Part shown: in pieces, positions 8,774 to 15,810 of the stretch
Numbering within the stretch: position 1 is the stretch's first letter
How the letters are laid out: every line of letters begins with the position of its first letter
Assembly (NCBI GenBank): GCA_945878775.1
Contig: CAMCUQ010000015.1
Location: forward strand, 1-36,823
DNA length: 36,823 bases
Direction of reading: 5' to 3'
From: Chthonomonas calidirosea
GTDB taxonomy: Bacteria > Armatimonadota > Chthonomonadetes > Chthonomonadales > Chthonomonadaceae
Program-made: the position numbers and the translations under genes
The notes under the pieces: generated by a model
What the model saw: only the letters and a program-made list of their open reading frames with translations
Database searches by the model: none
Told to the model about the DNA's origin: nothing

Positions 8774-8821
8774 AAACGGCAGGTATGGAATATCAATTGA
8801 CGCGAGTATCTGCCGTTTTTG
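8774..8821 (+). terminator. Rho-independent terminator of the glycosidase/PhyH/SGNH operon
   Basis: AAACGGCAG (8774-8782) pairs with CTGCCGTTT (8810-8818), followed by a T-rich tail. The loop is long (27 bases), so efficiency may be moderate, but position directly after the SGNH stop codon supports it. Confidence 0.7.
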
Positions 8822-8864
8822 TTCGTGATAGGAGAGAAACATTAAAATTAGCGAAGAATAAGTA

Positions 8865-8894
8865 TTGACATCCTGAGTATACAGGGGATATAAT
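8865..8894 (+). promoter_or_regulatory. Consensus promoter for the prepilin gene
   Basis: TTGACA (8865-8870) and TATAAT (8889-8894) are both perfect consensus hexamers, 18 bases apart. Transcription should start near 8901, leaving a leader of about 265 bases before the prepilin ATG. Confidence 0.85.
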
Positions 8895-8937
8895 CAATTT
8901 AAGTTTGGGATACAAAGATAATTTTAGCAAGGTAAAG

Positions 8938-8993
8938 TCGCCACGCTTAGTTCTCGGAGGAACCTGTTGCTTACTATTTAAGCGTAGTGGCGA
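8938..8993 (+). promoter_or_regulatory. Structured leader RNA upstream of the prepilin gene
   Basis: Within the long leader, 8938-8949 pairs with 8979-8993 as a 12-bp stem (TCGCC and ACGCTTA against TAAGCGT and GGCGA, 3-base bulge). Inside it sits a second hairpin, GTTCT/GGAAC (8950-8954, 8959-8963), with a CGGA loop. It lies about 40 bases after the predicted transcription start. I cannot match it to a known riboswitch, including the c-di-GMP-I consensus. The rest of 8994-9165 is AT-rich and has no gene I can support. Confidence 0.55.
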
Positions 8994-9165
8994 TTGGTTT
9001 CGTTGAGAATTGCGTGGTTTGTTGCTATATGGAATTATCTATGCATTCTTCAGTATTGCTCTCATTATTGGGAGTAGTTTGAGCGTTTGCTCTTTTTATC
9101 ACGGTTGCATCTTTACAGAGTGATGTGTTTTGCCGTGAATATTTTTTATGGAGGGTCACACTATA

Positions 9166-10050
9166 ATGACTGGCATTCGCCGAAGCCGATCCGGCTTCAC
9201 GCTCATTGAGCTCCTCGTCGTTATCGCGATTATCGCGATTCTTGCTGCCATTCTCTTCCCTGTTTTTGCACAAGCCCGTGAACAGGCTCGCAAAATCAGC
9301 TGTCTAAGCAACGCCAAGCAGATGGGTACTGCTCTCGCAATGTATACTCAGGACTATGATGAGAAAGTCGCCCTGAGTTGTACTACAGATACCGCAACCT
9401 TCTTCTACACATGGCAAGACCTCGTTCAGCCCTACATGAAGAGCTACCAACTGCTCATCTGCCCAAACTCCCCTTACAAAAGTACCGACCCCAACGGGTT
9501 TGAGTACTGGATGTCCTACGGTAGCCTGCCAACCGCAGCCTCTACTGGCGGACCTTTCTGGGTCACACGTACCACCGCTTGGTTAAACAACAACTACACC
9601 CCTTCAAACCTTCGCTATGATGGTCTTATGGGTTCTGGTTGGAGTGGTTCACAGTGGTATGGTTGGTTGCTAGGAAGCTACGACAGCAAGACCCTTGCGT
9701 CTGTTGCCCGCCCTGCTGAGTATGCGTTCGTGTTTGATAGTGGTAACTTTGACGGATGGCATGGCGTCTACGGTGCTGGCGGCCTTCCCGCAGGTGCTGG
9801 TGGTGGTGCACAAGCCATTGGTTTCTGTGGCGGTTGGATCGGATACGACTATTCGTTCTTTGGACCTCAGCCTCGCCACACCGGTGGTAGGAACGTTTGC
9901 GTTGTTGCTACTCGCTCCACAGACTACGGTGCGGGAATGTACAACGTCACCTTCCTTGACGGTCACAGCAAATCTATGAAGCCCGGACAGTTCTTGAAGC
10001 CGAACGTCAATGTTCCGGACACCCTAAACCACCTGTGGCCCAACGACTAG
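9166..10050 (+). CDS. Type IV/type II prepilin-like protein with H-x-DG-type C-terminus
   Basis: A 294-residue pseudopilin. The N-terminus [19 protein letters not shown] has a basic leader and the prepilin peptidase site G|FTLIE, followed by one hydrophobic helix, then the [26 protein letters not shown] stretch (interrupted here as two blocks: [12 protein letters not shown] and [14 protein letters not shown]) common in Armatimonadota and Planctomycetes DUF1559-like proteins. The C-terminus has RHTGG and VTFLDGHSK, the two halves of the H-X9-DG signature, here separated by a longer insert. I start at 9166, since the GGAGG at 9150-9154 serves this ATG; the in-frame ATG at 9148 overlaps that site. 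It is probably exposed outside the cell or part of a surface assembly. Codon use is strikingly C-ending (for example AAC, TAC, ACC), which suggests high expression. Confidence 0.9.
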   Translation: MTGIRRSRSGFTLIELLVVIAIIAILAAILFPVFAQAREQARKISCLSNAKQMGTALAMYTQDYDEKVALSCTTDTATFFYTWQDLVQPYMKSYQLLICPNSPYKSTDPNGFEYWMSYGSLPTAASTGGPFWVTRTTAWLNNNYTPSNLRYDGLMGSGWSGSQWYGWLLGSYDSKTLASVARPAEYAFVFDSGNFDGWHGVYGAGGLPAGAGGGAQAIGFCGGWIGYDYSFFGPQPRHTGGRNVCVVATRSTDYGAGMYNVTFLDGHSKSMKPGQFLKPNVNVPDTLNHLWPND

Positions 10051-10075
10051 TCTCTGGAACAGGATATAGCGTAAC

Positions 10076-10291
10076 ATGAAAAAGAGCGTTCCACCTGCCG
10101 TTATCGTCGTTGCTGTTGTGGTGTTGGTTGGTATCGTAGGTTTCTTGTTCGTTAAGTTCACAGGAACCGATGGTGGTGCGCGCCCCTCACCAGAGCAAGC
10201 AGAGAGTGGTCCTAAGATTGGTAACAGACGTTTCCCCGGTGCTGCCCCTGCGGGTGCTGGTGGTGGCGGTGCTACTAAGACAGGCGACTAA
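10076..10291 (+). CDS. Small single-pass membrane protein in the prepilin operon
   Basis: A 71-residue protein 25 bases after the prepilin stop. Residues about 7-28 form one membrane helix (AVIVVAVVVLVGIVGFLFV) after a short basic start. The rest is a Gly/Ala/Pro-rich, low-complexity tail (PGAAPAGAGGGGATKTGD). AGGA upstream of the ATG and the shared terminator support a real gene. The orientation would place the tail outside the cytoplasm. I do not recognise a family. A role as a partner of the prepilin, or in its export, is inferred from position only. Confidence 0.75.
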   Translation: MKKSVPPAVIVVAVVVLVGIVGFLFVKFTGTDGGARPSPEQAESGPKIGNRRFPGAAPAGAGGGGATKTGD

Positions 10292-10320
10292 CCTTTAAGC
10301 AGGTAGTTCTCACGGTTCGA

Positions 10321-10360
10321 AGAAAGCCTCTTCACGTAACAGTGGAGGGGCTTTCTTTTT
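10321..10360 (+). terminator. Strong terminator after the prepilin operon
   Basis: AGAAAGCCTCTTCAC (10321-10335) pairs with GTGGAGGGGCTTTCT (10342-10356), with a 6-base loop and one or two mismatched or wobble pairs, followed by TTTT. Classic Rho-independent form. Confidence 0.88.
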
Positions 10361-10502
10361 GCTTTTTGAGCTAGCTCCTAAACTTGGTGAGTGGCGGAGT
10401 TTTAATCTTATCAGAGGGTGCTACTCTATCCGAATTGGTAGTGCATTGGGTATAATGCGGAGGAGGCTGTTATCTCAAAGTACATTGAGGAGGGTGTCGA
10501 AG

Positions 10503-11342
10503 ATGACTTCACGGGAAGATTTGGCAGGACGCATTGCCGAGTTTAAGGAGCAAGGGTATACGCTCTTTGAGAATGTTTATGATCGCGTCCTGATGGACAA
10601 ATGGATCGCCAAGCACACGGAGCTACAGGAGAACGGGGTTCGTAGCAATGTTGGGCATCCGGTGTGGTGGTTCAAGGACACCACAGAACATGCACCGACT
10701 CTGATGCTTCCCGCCGTGGCAAACCCTCTGATCTTGGATTTCGCCGAGCGGATTATGGGTCCCTGTGTTCAGTTGGATAATCTAACTCTGGCAGGGTTTC
10801 CGTCTGTTGCTGCGGACACCGTGGTAGGCAAGACTTCGGGCTGGCATCGTGATAGGTGGGGGCAAGTTCCACGAGGGGAGACCTATGAGCGTCCTCACGC
10901 TATCAATGCCATCTGTTACCTTCAGGACTTGACACCGGAGTATGGACCTCTACGCGTTATACCTGGCTCACACCGCAAGCCAATGATACTCCCACCCGAT
11001 CAACGGAGCCTTCCGCATCCAGACGAAGTTGTCATTCCCATGAAGGCGGGGGATGTGGTGGTCATTCATAACTGCCTCATTCACTCTGGAACGCCCAATA
11101 CTTCTGGGAAAACACGCTACTTCTTTAGTATCTTCTATAACCTCACTTGGCTGAAGGTTACAGACAACCACAATGGTCCCAACGTTCAGCAGATCATCGC
11201 AAACGCGAAAGAGCGGAACGATTTGCGTACCATGCGCCTGTTTGGCGTCGATCCAAACTTGGAGAAGCGGGCAAATAGTGGGTTTTTGGATTGGGATGAA
11301 GAGCGTTGGGAGCAGTGGATTCAGGAAGAGCAAAAAGGGTAG
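10503..11342 (+). CDS. Phytanoyl-CoA dioxygenase family protein (PhyH)
   Basis: A 279-residue Fe(II)/2-oxoglutarate oxygenase. The frame is open upstream to 10359, but ATG 10503 has GAGGAGG 9 bases before it and gives the usual family N-terminus (REDLAGRIAEFKEQGYTLFENVY). The facial triad is His115-x-Asp117 in GWHRDRWG and distal His194 in HSGTPNTSGKTRYFFSIFY, with the Arg of TRY for the co-substrate. LRVIPGSHRKPM is the typical strand before it. The gene stands alone after a terminator and converges on the minus-strand gene at 11354. The leader contains TATAAT at 10451-10456 without a good -35. It is not a close copy of the PhyH protein at 6532, although the His-x-Asp falls at the same residue number. 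Confidence 0.87.
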   Translation: MTSREDLAGRIAEFKEQGYTLFENVYDRVLMDKWIAKHTELQENGVRSNVGHPVWWFKDTTEHAPTLMLPAVANPLILDFAERIMGPCVQLDNLTLAGFPSVAADTVVGKTSGWHRDRWGQVPRGETYERPHAINAICYLQDLTPEYGPLRVIPGSHRKPMILPPDQRSLPHPDEVVIPMKAGDVVVIHNCLIHSGTPNTSGKTRYFFSIFYNLTWLKVTDNHNGPNVQQIIANAKERNDLRTMRLFGVDPNLEKRANSGFLDWDEERWEQWIQEEQKG

Positions 11343-11353
11343 ACTGCCAAGTT

Positions 11354-11827
11354 TTACGCATCGCAGTTTTGCCGTAACTCTGCCGTTCCGTCACATCGCA
11401 GATTGAATTTGTGGTTCTCAAAGAATCGAAAGGAATCTTGGTCCACCTCGCTTAAGGAGACATCAAGCGCCGAGATCGCTTCAGGCTTAGTGTTATTCCA
11501 CAGGTCGATGAGGTCTACTTTGTGCCCGTCTGCCAACATTCCTAGAAGGACATGGTAGACAGCCTTCGTCGATTCTATATCATCGGCGTCCTCTGGAGCC
11601 CAATCCTCTGGAGGTGCAAAGTCTAGACCATTGCTTGTAGACAAATGCCTGAAATGGCAGCTGCATCCACCGTATTGACATTGAAGGTACCACCGCATTG
11701 GATGGGCTAGCAAATTGATAATATCTGGGTCGTTGTCCTCTGTGACTGGCAGAAAACGATAGAGCTTTGAGGGCAGGGCGCTGAGGTCTTCTTTGCTTGT
11801 GGTCGAGATGTAGATTAAGTAGCACAC
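11354..11827 (-). CDS. Conserved-looking protein of unknown function with a Cys cluster
   Basis: A 157-residue protein I do not recognise with certainty. It starts at GTG 11827, with only a weak ribosome site. The N-terminus MCYLIYISTTSKEDL is beta-strand-like, with no signal peptide and no membrane helix, so it is probably cytoplasmic. The clearest mark is QCQYGGCSCHFR near residues 49-60, a Cys-x4-Cys-x-Cys-His cluster that could bind a metal or support a redox centre. The C-terminal half is acidic and helical. It is convergent with the PhyH gene (11-base gap) and is probably expressed alone. The open frame and normal codon use argue for a real gene; function is unknown. Confidence 0.65.
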   Translation of the reverse strand: MCYLIYISTTSKEDLSALPSKLYRFLPVTEDNDPDIINLLAHPMRWYLQCQYGGCSCHFRHLSTSNGLDFAPPEDWAPEDADDIESTKAVYHVLLGMLADGHKVDLIDLWNNTKPEAISALDVSLSEVDQDSFRFFENHKFNLRCDGTAELRQNCDA

Positions 11828-11898
11828 TTTGGTTATTTCTCGAGCTTCAGTACTCTGTTTGCCCGAATATGAGCGAGCGACTGTTCGCTAATCTTTGC

Positions 11899-11950
11899 AA
11901 AGTGGGAGAGCCTAAGACGATTGCCACAGTCTTAGGCTCTCCCACTTTTT
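11899..11950. terminator. 20-bp perfect stem-loop terminator
   Basis: Bases 11899-11918 pair perfectly with 11929-11948 around a 10-base loop. The stem lies just past the stop codon of the UDP-HexNAc dehydrogenase gene (minus strand) and before the start of the 157-residue gene, also minus. A TTTTT tail is present on the plus strand; the minus strand has fewer T residues, yet position suggests it ends the dehydrogenase transcript. Confidence 0.8.
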
Positions 11951-11961
11951 GGTTGCGGTGC

Positions 11962-13242
11962 TTACAGAGACCAGTAGAGCGTCTGTGCAGAGAAGTCTTT
12001 TGGATCGTAGAGTGCCTTGACATCTACCACGACACCGCCGGGTTTGACGAGGGCTTCAATTCCCTTGGCTCCCAGTTGCAGATAGGTATCGTGAGAGACT
12101 GCGACGATAACCGCGTCTAGGTCTTTCAGTTCCTCATCGCCCACGAGTTCAATTTTATACTCATGGCGTGCCTCCTCAGCATCCGCGTGATTGTCGTGAA
12201 TGAGGACATTCACATCATACTCGTGTAGCTCCTTGGCAATGTCGGGAACCTTGCTATTACGGAGGTCAGGCACGTTTTCTTTGAAGGTCAAGCCGAGAAT
12301 GGCGACGCGTGAACCTTTTATCGTTGCACCAGACTTGATCAGCATTTTGATGAGTTTCTGAGCGATGAAAGCTCCTGTGCCATCATTCACCCGACGGGCT
12401 GCACGAATGAGATGAGGGTAGTAGCCCTTCTGCTCCGCAATCGTCGTGAGGTAATAGGGATCGACGCTGATACAGTGTCCACCAACGAGACCGGGCTTAA
12501 ACTTGAGGAAGTTCCACTTGGTTCCGGCAGCCTCTAGCACGTCGCGGGTGGGGATATCCAGTATCTCGAAGATTCGCGCCAGTTCATTCATAATGGCGAT
12601 ATTGATGTCGCGTTGGGTGTTCTCGATGACCTTGGCGGCTTCTGCGACCTTGATGCTGGACGCGGGGTGCAATCCGGCTTGTATGATGCGCCCATAGACG
12701 CCAATGACGCGGTCTAGGGTCTCTTGGTCTTCACCCGCAACAATTTTCATAATAGTCTCAAGGGTGTTGACTTTATCACCGGGATTGATTCGCTCTGGAG
12801 AGTAGGCGAGCTTGAAATCTTCTCCCTGTTTCAAACCAGAAACTCTGGCGAGAATGGGACCACAAATATCCTCTGTGATGCCGGGCCACACGGTCGATTC
12901 ATAACAAGCAATGGCTCCCTTAGAGAGTGCCTTGCCAACGGTCTCGGAGACTTTCAGAAGAGGGGTGAGATCAGGATTATTATAGGCATCTATAGGGGTA
13001 GGAACCGCTACAATAAAGAAGGTAGCACCGCACAAATCCTGAAGGCTATTTGTTATCTTGAGATTTGTGGTACGAAGGTCATCTGCGTTCACTTCGTTGG
13101 TGCGGTCAATACCATTTTTTAGTTCAAGAATCTTCTTTTCATTGATATCAAAACCGATAACGCCCTCAAATTTCTTTGCGAGTGCTATGGCAAGCGGTAA
13201 TCCCACGTATCCTAAACCGACTACGGCGATACGTTCATTCAT
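11962..13242 (-). CDS. UDP-N-acetylhexosamine dehydrogenase (TviB/WbpA-type)
   Basis: Oxidises UDP-N-acetyl-glucosamine or -galactosamine at C6 to the uronic acid, using two NAD+, for surface polysaccharide. The 426-residue protein starts at ATG 13242, with GGAGA upstream. Domains in order: an N-terminal Rossmann domain (VVGLGYVGLPLA), the central domain with YESTVWPG and YSPERINPGDK, the catalytic Cys in GGHCISVDPYYL, and the C-terminal UDP-binding domain with LGLTFKENVPDLRNSKV. YSPERINPGDK and the GLKQGEDF region are closer to TviB/WbpO/WbpA than to UDP-glucose dehydrogenase, so I favour an N-acetylated substrate. It has its own consensus promoter with an inverted repeat over the -35. GalU and the DegT aminotransferase around 27-29 kb may supply the same pathway. 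Confidence 0.88.
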   Translation of the reverse strand: MNERIAVVGLGYVGLPLAIALAKKFEGVIGFDINEKKILELKNGIDRTNEVNADDLRTTNLKITNSLQDLCGATFFIVAVPTPIDAYNNPDLTPLLKVSETVGKALSKGAIACYESTVWPGITEDICGPILARVSGLKQGEDFKLAYSPERINPGDKVNTLETIMKIVAGEDQETLDRVIGVYGRIIQAGLHPASSIKVAEAAKVIENTQRDINIAIMNELARIFEILDIPTRDVLEAAGTKWNFLKFKPGLVGGHCISVDPYYLTTIAEQKGYYPHLIRAARRVNDGTGAFIAQKLIKMLIKSGATIKGSRVAILGLTFKENVPDLRNSKVPDIAKELHEYDVNVLIHDNHADAEEARHEYKIELVGDEELKDLDAVIVAVSHDTYLQLGAKGIEALVKPGGVVVDVKALYDPKDFSAQTLYWSL

Positions 13243-13332
13243 CGTTGACTTATCTCCTACTATTTTATTGTGTCGTGTCCTGTGGATTACAAGCACGATC
13301 AAAATCATTCATTGATACACAATTCAATAAAG

Positions 13333-13362
13333 ATTATATCTGACGTTTGGTAAGGGTGTCAA
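13333..13362 (-). promoter_or_regulatory. Consensus promoter of the UDP-HexNAc dehydrogenase gene
   Basis: Minus-strand TTGACA (13357-13362) and TATAAT (13333-13338), 18 bases apart; both hexamers are perfect. The leader is about 85 bases long. Confidence 0.85.
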
Positions 13363-13374
13363 GCGTTTTGACAC
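13356..13374. promoter_or_regulatory. Inverted repeat overlapping the -35 element (putative operator)
   Basis: GTGTCAA (13356-13362) and TTGACAC (13368-13374) form a perfect 7-5-7 inverted repeat. Its left arm is the -35 hexamer of the dehydrogenase promoter, so a bound dimer would block RNA polymerase. No regulator gene adjoins it. It could also act as a weak terminator stem for neither gene, since it lies upstream. Confidence 0.5.
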
Positions 13375-13411
13375 ATGAGTGGCTTGTGTGACAGACAGTA
13401 TGTGATCTGGA

Positions 13412-15688
13412 TCAGTTTTTGACAGACCTGTCCTTGAGATAACGGTCGAGAAACTCAAAGGTCTTTTTAGCATTGATCGTATGGGGACCCACAAAGTATT
13501 CTATTTCCGTCTTATCACCGATTCCTAGTCGCGCTTGGTAGAGGAAGCGCACCTTCGCGTACTCGTAGGAGACCGCTTCATCTGACCCGACGCCGTCGAA
13601 ATGTCCGCGTTCTACCATGAATGGGCGTGGGGCGATGAGTGCTGCCATTTCGGCATAATTGAAGGTCATTCCGAGGTCAAACTCGAAAATTTCATACTCG
13701 CCTTTGTTCGAATAACTATAGGGGCTTTCTGTGCTAGCGTTCTTCCAGACCCATTCGTTGAAGTCGCCAGAGCAGATAGCAAGGCAGTAGTTGGAGACGA
13801 GGGGGGGGACTCGCATGGCAGTTTTGCCTCCATAGCTCAGCCCATAAAAGCCGATTCGCCCGCTGTCCACGTTGGAGAGGGTCTTCAGCCAATCGGTAAT
13901 CTGCTGGTGTTGGGGAACCATGATAGAATAAAGGGTTTTGCCCAATGGATTGGCTTTGCGTTGGAGGTTGCGGAATCGGTCTTCAAAAATATAGATATTC
14001 TGGGGTGCGAAGGTGATGTAGCCCTGATTGGCGAGTTCTGCAGAGAACGCTTTGTAGTAGTCGAAACCCTCTTTGCCAATGGTATGCTGAGGACGTCCCT
14101 CTAAGCCGTGCTGACACACAACGACGGGACGTTTTTCTCCGGGCTTTATGTCGTTGGGGATGAGAAGCAATCCGTAGGCGATCACATCGGGGAATACGTC
14201 TAGCACAACCTCATACGCTTTCCAGTTTTTTGCCTCGTAGGCGAGGCGAGTTCTGGGGTTTGGGGGTAAGAGCGGACGCTCAAACCGCCCAATGATCTCT
14301 TTGGCAAAGCGTTCCCTATAGGGTTCTACTGTGGCTTTGAAGTTGGCAAGAGAGTCGGTCTTCAGGTCTTTCATATATTGGTCACGGATACTTGCGCTCT
14401 TGGTGAGAAGTATCTGGTTATAATCGTCTACCTGCTGAACGAGGCGTTCTGTGCGCCCAATCGCGTTTTTGTTCGGTTGAATGATGGTAAGAGGTTGAGG
14501 TCCCACCCCTGGTTTGGCTCCGGGATACAGTGCATAGTCAAGTGTGGCTGGATCAAGGATGTTTGGGTCATTGCCTTTATCAATACCATACACCCTATAC
14601 ATTGCGAGACTGAATAGAAACGTATCGCTCTTGTCGAAGGCATTTGAGGGTATTGGGTTGAGCGTTGCAGGTGCGCCGCGTCCACCCTTCAGCACTTCTG
14701 CGGGGGCATTTGTTGAGACCTTGAGCACCACTGCACGAGGGATAAGCATCTGCACCAATTCTCTATCCCCGAAGTGGGTGTAGCGATCAAAGACATTGCG
14801 ATCAAGAGGCTCCTCCCAAAACTTGCGGTTGTCGTTGAGATAGCCATAGACTCCTGTAGCGTCAATTCGTGTATCCAGTGCGCCTGCGTAGAGGGCGATC
14901 ATTCCCCCTTCCCCGTAGCCATAGACCCCGATTTTGGTCTGTTTTGTGGCGAACCAATCCACGGCGGCGAGAATCTTTTGTACCTCGTAGCCTATGAGGT
15001 GTCTGCCAAGTTCAAAGGCACTTCGGTAGAGATATTCGCGGTAGGTAAGTCCGGAATTCTTGGGGTGGTCGGTGCGGGGGATGAGGGCAGGTACAAGGAC
15101 AACGTACCCACGTTCCGCTAAAGCGAGGGTTCCATGTGAATTGGCATCGGGCGAGCCAATACCGACAAACTCCTCTGGCGTCTGATTGCAGTCTGGGATC
15201 GCAACAATATAGCCTCTGATATTGCCTTTGCGTGGTCGGATAAGGAGACCTTCGCTGTCCAAGCCTGTCAAGGCGTGCCAGCGAGCAGTATGAACCTCCA
15301 CTGTTTTGGAATGTGCAATAAGAGAGGGGGAGTCTAGGGTGCCGAGAAGTTCTGGGGCATTGGCAGGAAGGCGGTTATCACGCACACCGAGAATATAGCC
15401 AAGCCGTTTGCGTAAAGGCGCAAGCACTGCTTGATAATTTTGGGGGTTGGCACGATCTATCTTAGACCATTCCGCTTCACGTTTGAGACGCGTCGCATCC
15501 ATTTCGTTCAGCAGGAAACGGTCAATGCCATCTATCATCTGTGAAGCGATGTCACCAGATTGGGTAAGAAGGTGTGTTGCTGGAAGATGTTGCGTGCTGT
15601 TTTGTGTGGTAGTAGGCTCTTCTGGTAGGTTATTCATAGTTCTCGTTGTTCCCAAAAAGAATAGTGTCGCAAAGAGGGTATACCACAT
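13412..15688 (-). CDS. Exported double alpha/beta-hydrolase (dienelactone hydrolase/acetyl xylan esterase-like)
   Basis: A 758-residue protein with an N-terminal hydrophobic segment (MWYTLFATLFFLGTT) that may be a signal. GGGAG lies upstream of ATG 15688. It holds two alpha/beta-hydrolase folds. The first (about 90-400) has the elbow GVYGYGEGG, where Glu260 sits in the place of the nucleophile Ser. The second (about 430-750) has GFYGLSYGG with Ser618, a likely His736 in VGPHTI and an acidic residue near 698 (HFDGVG). So only the second looks catalytically normal. Such large proteins are common in Planctomycetes and Armatimonadota and are presumed carbohydrate esterases; specificity is unknown. 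It lies downstream of the MacA/MacB genes on the same strand, separated by a 15-bp hairpin. Confidence 0.82.
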   Translation of the reverse strand: MWYTLFATLFFLGTTRTMNNLPEEPTTTQNSTQHLPATHLLTQSGDIASQMIDGIDRFLLNEMDATRLKREAEWSKIDRANPQNYQAVLAPLRKRLGYILGVRDNRLPANAPELLGTLDSPSLIAHSKTVEVHTARWHALTGLDSEGLLIRPRKGNIRGYIVAIPDCNQTPEEFVGIGSPDANSHGTLALAERGYVVLVPALIPRTDHPKNSGLTYREYLYRSAFELGRHLIGYEVQKILAAVDWFATKQTKIGVYGYGEGGMIALYAGALDTRIDATGVYGYLNDNRKFWEEPLDRNVFDRYTHFGDRELVQMLIPRAVVLKVSTNAPAEVLKGGRGAPATLNPIPSNAFDKSDTFLFSLAMYRVYGIDKGNDPNILDPATLDYALYPGAKPGVGPQPLTIIQPNKNAIGRTERLVQQVDDYNQILLTKSASIRDQYMKDLKTDSLANFKATVEPYRERFAKEIIGRFERPLLPPNPRTRLAYEAKNWKAYEVVLDVFPDVIAYGLLLIPNDIKPGEKRPVVVCQHGLEGRPQHTIGKEGFDYYKAFSAELANQGYITFAPQNIYIFEDRFRNLQRKANPLGKTLYSIMVPQHQQITDWLKTLSNVDSGRIGFYGLSYGGKTAMRVPPLVSNYCLAICSGDFNEWVWKNASTESPYSYSNKGEYEIFEFDLGMTFNYAEMAALIAPRPFMVERGHFDGVGSDEAVSYEYAKVRFLYQARLGIGDKTEIEYFVGPHTINAKKTFEFLDRYLKDRSVKN

Positions 15689-15711
15689 TTTCCTGCTCCC
15701 GTATAGATTGT

Positions 15712-15749
15712 ATACGAACCCTGCTCAAGCAATAGAGCAGGGTTCGTAT
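15712..15749. terminator. 15-bp perfect stem-loop between permease and hydrolase genes
   Basis: ATACGAACCCTGCTC (15712-15726) pairs perfectly with GAGCAGGGTTCGTAT (15735-15749) around an 8-base loop. It lies between the permease stop and the hydrolase start on the minus strand. No T-run follows, so termination may be partial, or the stem may be an mRNA processing or stability element. Confidence 0.55.
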
Positions 15750-15810
15750 GAAGTTTTGGTATCGTGCGGAAGAGACTCGATATGCCGAATAGTGGTGTCT
15801 ACTTCCGCTA

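Noticed and set aside
8956-8981. Possible four-codon leader peptide (GGAGG, then TTG-CTT-ACT-ATT-TAA) inside the prepilin leader hairpin
   Set aside because: Too short to support by sequence, non-ATG start, and the bases are better explained by the paired RNA structure.
10359-10502. N-terminal extension of the second PhyH protein
   Set aside because: The added residues are not family-like and the internal ATG at 10503 has a strong ribosome site; the upstream part overlaps a TATAAT and the terminator tail.
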